A DNA stretch of 64,000 nucleotides from G963555815 sp965249615 [NCBI: bacterium] (GTDB taxonomy: Bacteria; UBA8248; JACPRG01). The number at the start of each line of letters is the position of its first letter. Position 1 is the first letter of the stretch. Location: assembly GCA_965249615.1 (NCBI GenBank), contig CBDFMI010000005.1, positions 372,001 to 436,000 on the forward strand. The letters run 5' to 3'. Position numbers and translations under genes: made by a program. The notes beneath the pieces were generated by a model. That model did no database searches. It was not told the origin of the DNA and saw nothing but the letters and a program-made list of their open reading frames with translations. Shown piece after piece: positions 17,139-25,822 of this stretch.

Positions 17139-17537
17139 TCAGCGTGCGCTCAAGGCGTCGGGTTTGTAACTCAGGGTTTTTCCCTCGGCCTCGAGCGTCC
17201 CGCGGGGGATCTCCTGTACCTTCTGGGAACGGGCCCGAAAGCTTTCGCCGAGATAAGTGACCGCCTGTTCAGGGTCCAGCCCCTCGCCGCAAGAAAAAAG
17301 GTCGACGGCGGCGAAGGCGTACTCCGGCCAAGTGTGGATCGCCATGTGGGATTCGGCGATCACGACGACACCGCTAATGCCATGAGGATTGAAAAGATGG
17401 AAAATGCTGTCGACGATGGTAGCGCCTGTTCGGTGGGCTGCCTCCGTCATGGCCTCCTCGATTCGGGCCACGTCGTTGAGGATTCCAACATCACACTCGT
17501 AGTACTCGATCAGAAGGTGACGGCCCAGCGCCTTCAA
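17139..17537 (-). CDS. speD: S-adenosylmethionine decarboxylase proenzyme
   Basis: 132 residues from TTG at 17537, which has GGGGAGGA seven bases upstream; a frame open to 17648 exists, but its extra residues look non-coding. It makes the aminopropyl donor for SpeE. It is the short prokaryotic (SpeH-type) form. [20 protein letters not shown] holds the cleavage site Glu-Ser and the downstream His; [12 protein letters not shown] holds the conserved Cys. It is the first gene of the polyamine operon. Confidence 0.92.
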   Translation of the reverse strand: MKALGRHLLIEYYECDVGILNDVARIEEAMTEAAHRTGATIVDSIFHLFNPHGISGVVVIAESHMAIHTWPEYAFAAVDLFSCGEGLDPEQAVTYLGESFRARSQKVQEIPRGTLEAEGKTLSYKPDALSAR

Positions 17538-17724
17538 CGGTCCATCCTCCCCCCGTGGGCCGCGGCGGCCCCGATGCCCTAGATATCCGCCTGTCTCACC
17601 CCCCCGCCCCCTCTGGAAATACCGGGGACAGGCAACCCATAAAAACATAGCCGGGAACTTCCCAGCTTCTTGATGTTGCGGGCCCGGTTCGCCCGATAAA
17701 GCCCTCGCAACTGTCTGAAGGCTT

Positions 17725-17755
17725 ACTATATCAAATTAAAACGCCGATTAAGCAA
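17725..17755 (-). promoter_or_regulatory. Possible promoter of the polyamine operon
   Basis: On the minus strand TTGCTT (17750-17755) and TATAGT (17725-17730) are separated by 19 bases in an AT-rich stretch about 190 bases before speD. The spacing is long, so this is tentative. The rest of 17538-17816 shows no gene. Confidence 0.3.
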
Positions 17756-17816
17756 ACAAAGAAGACAGCGTAAATTATTTTGAAAGAGACCCCCTGTCAA
17801 GGAATTTCTGGGGTTC

Positions 17817-18687
17817 TCAACCTTCGTCGCGCCCCGACACCCCCGCCGCCTCCATCGCCTCGCGAAAACGGTCCGGGAGCCGGACCCATCCACTCAGGGG
17901 CTCCTGGAGCCCTGAGAAAACAGGCTGAAGCTCGATCAGACGCTGCTCCGCGCTCGGATGGGTCCGAAAAAGGGACCGCCCCTCATCTGGGCCCCGGCCC
18001 GCCCGGAGTGTCTCCAATATGGAGAGAAACCCTTCCGGGTCATAACCCACGTGCGCGGCGAGCTCCATCCCCTTTCGGTCAGCGTCAAACTCCTTCTGCC
18101 TGTCGAGGCCCTCGTCGAAGAGTTTTTTCATGGCGGTGTTAATGATCGCGTCAAAACGGTCCGGGTCGCCGCCGAGGGTGGCCAGAGTTACCTGGGAGAG
18201 ACCCGAGAGGGCCTTGCTCCTCTGGATCACCTGGAGGATGTGCTTCTCTGTGATGTGTGCGATCTCATGGGCCAGAACCCCGGCCAGTTCCGCTTCGCTC
18301 GTGACCTTTCGGGGGAGCCCGCGCGTCGAAGGCGTTCACCGCCTCGCTCTTCAGGACCGCGAAGTTGTACTCCAGCCCGGGGCGTTCAGACCGGTTCGAA
18401 AGGGCCCTCCCGAGAAGTCCCAGATAGCGCATGAGCACAGGGTCTTCGTCTATCCCCCCAAATTGAACCACCACCTGTGTGGCGATGGTCCCCCCGATGG
18501 CCCGTTCCTCCTCGATCCCAATCGGAAGAAGCCCCCCCACCACGGACCCCGCCCCCCGCACGACCGCCTCTCTTCGCTCCGGGTCGTCCAGGGTCTCCCG
18601 GGCGACCTGCTTCAGCTCGGCGCAGCCGGCGAGGAAAAGGACAAGAAGCCCGACAGTGCGAAGGACCGTCCTTTTTCTCCTCATCAT
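17817..18687 (-). pseudogene. M48-family zinc metallopeptidase lipoprotein, frameshifted by an internal deletion
   Basis: The N-terminal part has a lipobox (LFLAGC) and the BepA/M48 region up to LKSEAVNAFDA. It then leaves frame. The other frame resumes as LPRKVTSEAELAG, followed by VLAHEIAHITEKHILQVIQ with the HExxH zinc motif, and the third ligand region EFDADRKGMELAAHVGYDPE. Between NAFDA and EAELAG only about 10 residues remain where this family usually has about 18 (PGGY and a strand). The lesion near 18316-18326 therefore looks like a deletion of about 23-25 bases rather than a single-base error. Last gene of the cyclase-SH3-peptidase set. Confidence 0.72.
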
Positions 18688-18750
18688 GTCCTCTCCTGAA
18701 TTTCCGTCCTATCCGTTCTCAAAGCCAGGCCAGCTCCAGCTCGGGGTTGC

Positions 18751-19242
18751 TCACTGATTGAACTCCCTCACACCTCCCTCAAGGAGGAACCGGTCTACTT
18801 CCTCATCGCTCAGCAGGAACTTCTCCACCCGGTTGATGGCGGCCACATGTTCTGAGCTGACACCGGTTCGGTCGGCGTAATCCTCGGCCGTTTTGTCGAG
18901 GCCTCTCGCCCCGGCCGATGCTGCCACCTCAGACGCCTCTCCCCGGAACCCCCGCCCTAGGCGGGACAGTAGGGAATCTCCCCCGCCGGGTCTTTCGTCA
19001 GAGACGTTCGTGCCGAAGATCCAGCCCGCTTCGCCCTCCTCTGTCTCAACGAGGAGCCACCCCCCTTCGCGGTCTAGAATTTCGAGTGCCTCCCCGAGGC
19101 CCACTCGAGTCACAACCCGATCAAGAGAGCTCCTGCCTTCTCTTAAGCTCGCAGAACGGGCGCGGACGTAGACCGTCTCGGCGTAGGCGATCGTCCCCAG
19201 CAAAAGGACCAGAAGCCCTCCCAGGACCAGCCCTTTTTTCAT
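18751..19242 (-). CDS. Exported SH3-domain protein
   Basis: 163 residues. A signal peptide ends near TIAYAE. Residues 23-82 form a bacterial SH3 domain: VYVRARSASLREGRSSLDRV, GLGEALEILDREGGWLLVET, and AGWIFGTNVSDE. The C-terminal 80 residues are alanine- and glutamate-rich with no known motif. Such proteins act in the periplasm on cell-wall or protein partners. It lies between the cyclase (18 bases upstream) and the M48 peptidase (63 bases downstream), so the three may form one operon. Confidence 0.75.
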   Translation of the reverse strand: MKKGLVLGGLLVLLLGTIAYAETVYVRARSASLREGRSSLDRVVTRVGLGEALEILDREGGWLLVETEEGEAGWIFGTNVSDERPGGGDSLLSRLGRGFRGEASEVAASAGARGLDKTAEDYADRTGVSSEHVAAINRVEKFLLSDEEVDRFLLEGGVREFNQ

Positions 19243-19260
19243 CGGCCTCTCCTCATGGAG

Positions 19261-21470
19261 TTACTTTGTTTTCAACTCAAAGACGCCATCCCAATCCTGG
19301 GGAGGCGGGTCCTCCAGAAAGTGCGAACAGCGGTCGAGGTAGACCCGTGAGGGCCCATCCTCGGGGTCAAGGGCCAGGGTCCGCTCAAAGGCGTCCCGGG
19401 CGAGGTGCCAATCGTGGTCCTGATAGGCCGAGAGCCCCTGCAGATAGGTCTCGACCACCTCCGCTTTTTTTGAGGAGAGCTCCCCCTTCCTGGCCAGAAG
19501 CTCATAGACCACGGCGGGCTCCCGTCTTCCCTTCACCCGTATTCGGTCGATCTCCCGGGCCTCGATATCCTCCCGGGCGAGGCGATAGGTATTTTCACCG
19601 ATGAGGATATGACTATCGTACTGCTTGTTGGCCCCCTCAAGGCGGGAGGCCAGATTCACATGGTCACCCATCACGGTGTAATCCATCCGGTTTTGTGAAC
19701 CCATGTTTCCAACGATCATGGGGCCCGAGTTAACGCCGATCCGAACCTTGATCTCCGGGTAACCCTCGGCGCGGAACTCCTCTCTGAGTTTAGCCGCCTT
19801 CTCCTGATTTGCCAAGGCGGCCTGACAGGCGAGGGTGGCGTGGCGGGGCTGGTCGAGGGGGGTCCCGAAGACGGCCATAATGGCGTCCCCTTCATACTTG
19901 TCGAGGAAACCCTCGTGCTTGAGGATGATGTCCGTCATGGCGGTCAGGTAGCGATTCAACAGGGCAACCAGCTTTTCCGGTTCGAGAGACTCTGAGATCG
20001 TGGTGAAACCCGCCACGTCCGAGAAGAAGACGCTGAGCTCTTTCTTCTCTCCCCCCAGCTTCACGTCTTCTGGGTGTTCCAGGATCTTGTTGACCACCGA
20101 GGGGGTCATGTAGTGCCCGAAGATGTTTTTAACCTGGCGTTTTCGCTTCCCCTCGGTGAAGTACTCCACCAAAGCGGAAGAGAGGAAGGTGACGAAGATC
20201 CCGGCCTCGGGGGTGACGATGTCCATCCAGAGGTTTCCCCTCTGAAAGATCAGGATGGCCAGGCCGTAGTAAGCGACCGCGTAAACGAGGATGAGGGAGA
20301 TTTTGGCTTTAAAAGAGCTGAAGGCGACCAGGGTGGCGGCCGTCAGGAGGCAGAGGAGCAGGAGGCTGATTAGAAGGACCACCGCCGGTGCCTGACGAAG
20401 GAAATCCCCCGCCAGGATGTTGTTCAAAGCGGTCGCGTGGATGAAGACCCCTGGTTCCGCGAAGGAAAAGGGAGTGACCCTCAGATCATAAGTCCCGGCC
20501 GCGGTGCCCGCGATAAAGACCACCTTGTCCTGAAAGACTTCGGGATCGATGAGGGGGGAGACCCCCTCCCGCATTTGAAGGAACGACTCAAGGACCCCGG
20601 CGATAGGGTAGACCCGGTAAGTTTCCTGGGCGGGCCCATACCACTTCAGCATCATCTCCCCCCGCTTGTTCAGAGGGATAGAGCGGCCGTCGAGTTGAAG
20701 GGTCCCGTCGGAGGTCAGCCGCATTTTATCTGCCCCTAAAACCCGCCGGGCGATGGAAAGAGGAAAAGAGGGATAATACTTCCCGTCGTGTTCGTAGATG
20801 GGCCGAAATCTTCGACTCGGGCCGTCGAAGTCGGACTGGAGGTTGATATAGCCTAAGTCCCAGGCCCCCGCGATGAGCGTCAGGATGGGGAGGTTGGGAT
20901 GGGCGAATTCCTCGATGGGGAGGTCGGAGACGTTCTCCAGAGAGAGGGCGCTCTTGGTCGACCACACGCGGACCTCCCGTTCCACATCATCTGTTCCCCC
21001 CTCATCCCCCGGCGCCTTGAGGCGACCCGATTCTCTTTTCTTTTCCTCAAAGAGCATGGCCATAATGACGTTCCCGGCCTCATGGACAGAGGTCGCGAAT
21101 TTTTCGTCAAAACCCTCCCCCCCCCCTTATCCGGTTCAAAAAACTCGATATCGAAGGCGATGGCCTTGGCCCCCGCCGCCTTGAGGAAGTCCACGATGTA
21201 GCCATGGACGTCCCGAGGCCAGGGCCAGCGGCCAAGCTGCTCTTGGTAGGCTTCCAGGCTCGCCTCATCGATCACTACAACGACGATGTCCTGGCTCGCT
21301 TGGGAGGGATCGGCGTAGCGGTTGAAACGATGGTCCAGGGATTTCAGCTCGGCCAGCTCAAAGAGGCCAAACGCGTGGAGGGCGAAAAGGCTGACAAAGA
21401 CGATGAGGCCGACTATCACTCCGATGAAGAGGCGCTTTTTCTCCTTGCGCAGGTGCTCAAAGGCCGGCAC
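19261..21470 (-). CDS. CHASE2-domain membrane adenylate cyclase, frameshifted in a 10-base homopolymer
   Basis: About 736 residues when repaired. Order: N-terminal membrane helix, periplasmic CHASE2 sensor (LKSLDHRFNRYADP, VVVVIDEASLEAY), three membrane helices near residues 365-430, then a class III cyclase. In the cyclase, FFSDVAGFTTISE and DKYEGDAIMAVFG carry the metal aspartates and substrate lysine, and MDYTVMGDHVNLASRLEG the second base-specifying residue and transition-state region; Lys and Asp suggest ATP. A TPR-like tail follows. The break is a run of ten C on the plus strand (21117-21126); eight or eleven would join the frames within CHASE2. It could be a phase-variable tract or sequence error. 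Confidence 0.82.
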
Positions 21471-21502
21471 CGATAGCGCCTCCCAAATCCATCAGAATGG
21501 AT

Positions 21503-21539
21503 CCTCGGCAAAAATTTTCGGGTGAAAATTTGTCCGAGG
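21503..21539. promoter_or_regulatory. 37-base inverted repeat upstream of the cyclase gene
   Basis: CCTCGG ... CCGAGG arms continue inward with CAAA..TTTTC / GAAAATTTG, giving a long imperfect palindrome whose edge is 33 bases from the cyclase start. No T-run follows. It could be an operator or an mRNA leader hairpin. It also lies between the cyclase and the divergent ferritin-like gene. Confidence 0.4.
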
Positions 21540-21647
21540 CCTTTCAACGCGAATCATACCCACCCCTTCACCTGCACTCGAAGGTAGCACACCCTCGGGC
21601 CCCGCAAGGGACTTGGGCCACGAGGGACGGTTCTTGCCCCCGCAAGA

Positions 21648-21676
21648 TTGTGAGGGGCCAATGATTGGCTTATAAT
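21648..21676 (+). promoter_or_regulatory. Promoter with palindromic operator in its spacer
   Basis: TTGTGA (21648-21653), a 17-base spacer and a perfect TATAAT (21671-21676). The spacer contains GCCAA-TGA-TTGGC (21657-21669), a palindrome placed where a bound repressor would block RNA polymerase. It serves the ferritin-like gene starting at 21700. Confidence 0.55.
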
Positions 21677-21699
21677 CCATCCCTGGGAGGCACCGGGGT

Positions 21700-22338
21700 T
21701 TGGACAGCAAGCTTTTCGCCAAGCAGATTCTCGCGAAGACCGAAAAGGTCGCAGGGGCCATCGGCCGAGAGCTGGGAGACCGGCCAAGGCTTGACCCGCC
21801 CGCCCTCATCAAAACGCTGCAGGCCCACATGTGGCGGGAGTTCGCCCTGGGCGTCCTCCCCGCCTCGAAACAGATCACCCTCCTTCCGCCCGACGATCTG
21901 GAGATGAAGATTCGCCTGGCCCAACAATCGGCCGAAGAACTCTTCCACTACCAGGTCGTCGCCGACTTGATCGCGGAGCTCGGAGGGGACCCCGACATCA
22001 ATCACTACAAGCCGACCGAGGAGGACATTGACCTTTTTAACCAGACCTACGGGCCGGACACCCTTCTCGGGATCACGGGGGCCTATCAGGTTTCTGGAGA
22101 GGTTGTCCTCATTCAGGTGCTAAAGAGCTTGATTCGAGTCTTGGACAAAAGGATCGGGGAGGTGGTCCGGGATCAAGTGCTGGTCCATGAGGGGAGCCAT
22201 GTCCGAAACGGGAGGCTCATCCTAGAGCGCTATGCCACGACCCCCGAGGCCCAGGCCGAAGTGGAGGCCTCCGTAGATGCGATGATCCAGCTTCGGAAAA
22301 AATCCCGCCGCGAAAAGGTTTCTTCTTCGCCGCAGTAG
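21700..22338 (+). CDS. Ferritin-like diiron-type protein of unknown role
   Basis: 212 residues, mostly helical. Possible metal ligands occur in the four-helix pattern: Glu in MWREFALG (about 47), the Glu/His pair in AEELFHYQVVADL (about 80), Glu in SGEVVLIQ (about 130), and the Glu/His pair in VHEGSHVRNG (about 163). That suggests a carboxylate-bridged diiron site. I do not recognise a named family. The start is TTG at 21700 with GGGAGG nine bases upstream. A strong promoter with a palindromic spacer precedes it, so expression is probably regulated, perhaps by iron or oxidative stress (inference). Confidence 0.65.
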   Translation: MDSKLFAKQILAKTEKVAGAIGRELGDRPRLDPPALIKTLQAHMWREFALGVLPASKQITLLPPDDLEMKIRLAQQSAEELFHYQVVADLIAELGGDPDINHYKPTEEDIDLFNQTYGPDTLLGITGAYQVSGEVVLIQVLKSLIRVLDKRIGEVVRDQVLVHEGSHVRNGRLILERYATTPEAQAEVEASVDAMIQLRKKSRREKVSSSPQ

Positions 22339-22350
22339 GAACGAAGGACG

Positions 22351-22779
22351 TCATCGAATCCCGAGAATCCAATCCACTGAAATGGGGCCCGGCCCCATTA
22401 GCAGCAGCGTCAAGGTGCCCGCCAGAAGGACAACGTCAAACTCGTAACCCGCCCCATCCGCCCGGGTGAACCCCTTCTTGTAGGTCAGCTTGAGGATGGC
22501 CACGATCAGGCTGACGGTTAAAATGAGGGCGGTCCAGCGGGTGGCGATCCCGATGAGAAGCGCGACACCCCCAAAGAACTCCTCCACGCCTATCAAGAGG
22601 GCGAAGAGGAAGGGGAACCGGACGTTGTGGTCTCTGAGAACTCCAGAAAACCCCAGGACACCGGGCTTGGTGGTGAAGAGCTTGGCGTAGCCGTGGGCGA
22701 TGAAGACCCAGGCAAGGGCCAGGCGGATGAAGAGCGGAGCCAGGACGGCAAACGGCTCAAAGACAATGTCGAGATACAT
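22351..22779 (-). CDS. DoxX-family membrane protein
   Basis: 142 residues with four hydrophobic segments and the DoxX signatures LALAWVFIAHGYAKLF near residue 20, GVEEFFGGVALLIGIATRWT near 65, and a final GPGPISVDWIL. DoxX proteins are small membrane proteins linked to thiosulfate or redox chemistry in some organisms, with no fixed function in most. It converges on the ferritin-like gene with 12 bases between. It probably forms a unit with the DUF309 and SDR genes upstream on the same strand. Confidence 0.85.
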   Translation of the reverse strand: MYLDIVFEPFAVLAPLFIRLALAWVFIAHGYAKLFTTKPGVLGFSGVLRDHNVRFPFLFALLIGVEEFFGGVALLIGIATRWTALILTVSLIVAILKLTYKKGFTRADGAGYEFDVVLLAGTLTLLLMGPGPISVDWILGIR

Positions 22780-22830
22780 CGGGCAACCCCTTTTTCTCAG
22801 TCCCCCGAAAACCCACTTTTAACCGGGCCT

Positions 22831-23223
22831 TCACTCTCCTTCTCGAAGGCGAATCTGCGGCCACCAGTTCCACCGCCCTTGCCGCAGGGCAGCCTCGCCC
22901 TCCCCCTGGAGCTTTCGGAGGACGGAGCGCACCTCTTCCACAAAAGCCCCGAGCTCGATCGGGGCCTCGCCTTCCTCTACCTTCTCCAGCTTGGTCAAGC
23001 CTTTCGTTAGATTGCTGACGGCGGGGGCATGCCAAACCTTCTGGACCTTGACGAAACCTGCCGCCACCTGGATGAGGCCCTGGTAGAAGAGCCGCTCGGT
23101 CTCGTTCCCCTCCCGCCAAACGTCCTCCCAGGCCTCATGGGATTCCCAGTATTCTCTGTCGTTGAAGAGCTCAACCCCTTGTTGGGCCCGTCGGTCAAAA
23201 GCGATTGGGGAAGACTTCGTCAC
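22831..23223 (-). CDS. DUF309 protein
   Basis: About 130 residues. The DUF309 signature is clear: GVELFNDREYWESHEAWEDV, then FYQGLIQVAAGFVKVQK. Members are small helical proteins of unknown function, related in fold to ferritin-like or TPR helices. The start is GTG at 23223 with GAGG five bases upstream; an earlier start at 23259 would overlap the SDR gene by 29 bases. It follows the SDR gene by seven bases. Confidence 0.85.
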   Translation of the reverse strand: MTKSSPIAFDRRAQQGVELFNDREYWESHEAWEDVWREGNETERLFYQGLIQVAAGFVKVQKVWHAPAVSNLTKGLTKLEKVEEGEAPIELGAFVEEVRSVLRKLQGEGEAALRQGRWNWWPQIRLREGE

Positions 23224-23230
23224 AAAATCC

Positions 23231-24037
23231 TCAGCCCACAATGTCTTCGCCGCCGTCAACCCCGATGATGTTCCCCGTCACCCACGCGGTCTCTTCGCGG
23301 CAGAGGACGGCGATGGCCTTGCCCACATCTTCTGTGGTGGTGAGGCGGCCCCCGGGGTTTCTCCCCTTGGCCGTCGACGTTATCAGCTCGTGGCCCGGGA
23401 TCTTGCGGAGGGCAGGAGTGTCGGTGACTCCGGCGCGGATGGCGTTCGCGGTGACCCCCCGGGAGGCGAGCTCCATGGCGAGTTGCCGGATGTGGGACTC
23501 GAGGGCCGCCTTGGCCGCCGAGACAGCCCCGTAATAAGGAAGCACCCGGTGGCCCCCCGTGCTCGTCATGGCAAAGATCCGCCCGCCCTGCCCCATGAGG
23601 CCCGAACACACGAGATCCTGGGCCCAGTAGACAAGGCTGTGGGCCATGACGTCGAGCGTCATGTCCATCTGCCGTGGTGAGATGCCGTCCTCTGGCTTCT
23701 CGCCGATGTAAGACTTGAGGGTTCCGAAGGCGAGGGAGTGGAGGAGGACCCGAACGGTTCCCTGGCTGCGCTCCAGGGTCTCAGCCACCGTCTTCAATGT
23801 CTCAGCCCGCCGCTCGGCGTCAGCGGCGTTGACGTTGAAGAAAACGGCCTCCCGCCCCAACTGGAGGATGTCCTCTTTCACCTTCTCAGCGCTGGGCAAT
23901 GTGGCTTTTCGGTCGAGGTGAACCCCGAATACGTTCATCCCGTCCCGCGCCAGGGCGATGGCGGTAGCGGCCCCGAATCCGCTGGAGGCGCCTAGAACAA
24001 GCGCCCAGGGTTGAAGCTTGGACGAATCAGCTGACAT
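23231..24037 (-). CDS. Short-chain dehydrogenase, FabL-like enoyl-ACP reductase
   Basis: 268 residues from ATG 24037 (AGAGGA upstream; a GTG one codon earlier also fits). It has the Rossmann loop VLGASSGFGAATAIAL, and the catalytic pair is in PYYGAVSAAKAALESHI, with Tyr and Lys separated by six residues. That spacing marks enoyl-ACP reductases of the FabI/FabL group rather than common SDRs (Tyr-x3-Lys). NIIGVDGGEDI closes the domain. It likely catalyses the last reduction in fatty acid elongation, but no other fab gene is nearby, so a different enoyl or keto substrate is possible. Confidence 0.72.
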   Translation of the reverse strand: MSADSSKLQPWALVLGASSGFGAATAIALARDGMNVFGVHLDRKATLPSAEKVKEDILQLGREAVFFNVNAADAERRAETLKTVAETLERSQGTVRVLLHSLAFGTLKSYIGEKPEDGISPRQMDMTLDVMAHSLVYWAQDLVCSGLMGQGGRIFAMTSTGGHRVLPYYGAVSAAKAALESHIRQLAMELASRGVTANAIRAGVTDTPALRKIPGHELITSTAKGRNPGGRLTTTEDVGKAIAVLCREETAWVTGNIIGVDGGEDIVG

Positions 24038-24224
24038 CACGATCAGATTTCCTCTGCAAAGGAGAAGGAAGGACGGGACCCAATGGCAAAAGCTCAGGTG
24101 ATTCTCCACCAGTGACGTCAGACCTGTCAATCTTTAGCGTTTCCTGCGTTGCCTAATCAGAGAAGAGGAGATATTCTAAAAAGAGGCTCACATTGAGTCT
24201 TTCCTCAAACAGAGGCTCCACAGG

Positions 24225-24809
24225 ATGGAACAAGAGAACATCCACGCGCTCAAGGAATGGGCCTCGGTCGTCCGGGCCCTGACCGATGGTCGTCAAATCT
24301 TGCTCCTGCGAAAAGGGGGCATTGTCGAGAAGCGGGACCGCTTTGAGGTGGAGCACCGGGAGTTTTTTCTCTACCCCACATACGAACATCAGCGCTCAGA
24401 GCTCATCCGGTCCGATTTCCAAAAATATTTCAGGGCGGCGTGTGACGAGCAGCCCCCTGAGACAGAGGCCCGGCTGGGCGCCTACGCCGTCGTCGAGGAG
24501 GTACTTGAGACCCAGGACCTCCAAAAACTTCAGGCGCTTTCCAGCGAGCACATCTGGACGACGGAATCGGTAGTCCAGAGGATGACGGCCTTTAAGCCGG
24601 AGGTCCCGATGAGTGTCCTTCTGATTCGGGTTCACACCCTTCCTTCGCCCCACCCCCTAAAAGTCTCGAGGGCGTACCGTGGCTGCAAGTCCTGGGTCAG
24701 TCTCGAGCACCCCCTGTCCACCATGGGGGCCTCTGCGGTGCTCCCTGAAGCGGAATTTCAGGCAAGGGCGCAACAGGTGAAAGATTTTCTGGAAGTGCGG
24801 GCCGCTTGA
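24225..24809 (+). CDS. DUF1802 family protein
   Basis: 194 residues. DUF1802 features: ALKEWASVVRALTDGRQILL followed by LRKGGI near residue 30, FFLYPTYEHQRSELI, and ending in RGCKSWVSLEHPL. No catalytic site is known. No membrane segments. It lies divergently from the SDR gene and 69 bases upstream of the rhodanese gene. Confidence 0.85.
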   Translation: MEQENIHALKEWASVVRALTDGRQILLLRKGGIVEKRDRFEVEHREFFLYPTYEHQRSELIRSDFQKYFRAACDEQPPETEARLGAYAVVEEVLETQDLQKLQALSSEHIWTTESVVQRMTAFKPEVPMSVLLIRVHTLPSPHPLKVSRAYRGCKSWVSLEHPLSTMGASAVLPEAEFQARAQQVKDFLEVRAA

Positions 24810-24878
24810 CGGCAAATCTTCTCGAGTCAGCCGAGCGAGAACGCCTCCCGCCCCATAAAAAGAGTGAAGGGAGAACCG

Positions 24879-25712
24879 GTGTCAGATAGGGGCTATGCAA
24901 ATCCCCATCTCCTATGGTCTCCAGAAGAGCTCAACGCCCGTCTCGGGGACCCCAAGCTTTCTGTTCTTGACGTCCGCCTGACAGCCGACTACGTCCGAGG
25001 CCATGTGCCTGACGCCGGACATCTGGACCTATACGGGATTAGCCTCTGTGACACCCGCCCGGAGCCCCTACAGGCTTTCTGCTGGATGGTGGCCTACATG
25101 ATGGGAAACCGCGGGGTGGACTCGGAAAAGACGGTGGTCTTCTACCAGGAGAACTCGGGCTGGCGAGCGGCGCGCGGCTTCTGGTTCCTCGAATATTTCG
25201 GGCACGAAGACGTGCACATCCTGGACGGGGGCTTTGACGCGTGGCGCGCCGCAGGATTTCCGGTCAGCCAGGAGCCCGTCGATGTACCCCGGGCGAGCTT
25301 TAAGACGAGAGCCGTTCCATCCAGGCTGGCCACGGCAAAAGACATCCTCGACCGTTTGGACAATGAAAACGTAAAGATCCTGGATACCCGAAGCGACGAC
25401 GAGTACACAGGAAAACTCGTTCGCGCGGCTCGGGGAGGGGCCATCCCCCACGCCGTTCACCTCGAGTGGACGAACAATCTCGATTCCAACGGACGCTACA
25501 AGCCCGCATCCGAACTAAGGGCCATGTATGAGGAACAGGGCATCACCCCCGACAAGGAAATTATCCCCTACTGTCAGGGGGGATACCGATCCGCACATAC
25601 CTATCTCGCCTTGAGACTTCTTGGCTACCCCCGCCTTCGAAACTATGTGGGGTCCTGGAAAGAATGGGGTGACAGGGTAGACTTGCCTATTGAAACCACT
25701 GCCAAGTCTTAA
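24879..25712 (+). CDS. Thiosulfate/3-mercaptopyruvate sulfurtransferase (two rhodanese domains)
   Basis: 277 residues. Residues 10-125 are an inactive rhodanese domain (LSVLDVRLTADYVRGHVPDA; the active-site loop position reads YQENSGW, with no Cys). Residues 145-270 are the active domain: KILDTRSDDEYTGK and then CQGGYRSAHTYLALRLLG, with Cys as persulfide carrier. It moves sulfane sulfur from a donor to a thiol acceptor. GTG at 24879 has GGGAG five bases upstream and is preferred to GTG 24864. No signal peptide, so it is cytoplasmic. Confidence 0.88.
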   Translation: MSDRGYANPHLLWSPEELNARLGDPKLSVLDVRLTADYVRGHVPDAGHLDLYGISLCDTRPEPLQAFCWMVAYMMGNRGVDSEKTVVFYQENSGWRAARGFWFLEYFGHEDVHILDGGFDAWRAAGFPVSQEPVDVPRASFKTRAVPSRLATAKDILDRLDNENVKILDTRSDDEYTGKLVRAARGGAIPHAVHLEWTNNLDSNGRYKPASELRAMYEEQGITPDKEIIPYCQGGYRSAHTYLALRLLGYPRLRNYVGSWKEWGDRVDLPIETTAKS

Positions 25713-25789
25713 ATAAACAATATATTACATGTTTTTATTGAATGTAGAGCTTCGTAAATTGTTGCGCGGAAGGCTGGCCTGATTTTGAG

Positions 25790-25815
25790 CGGACCTTTTT
25801 GGTCAAAAAGGTTCG
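25790..25815. terminator. Bidirectional hairpin between convergent genes
   Basis: CGGACCTTTTTG / CAAAAAGGTTCG around a two-base centre, at the junction of the rhodanese gene (plus) and the TPR gene (minus). The T/A runs inside the stem would give a U-rich 3' side in both directions. It begins eight bases beyond the TPR stop. Confidence 0.5.
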
Positions 25816-25822
25816 AAACCCG

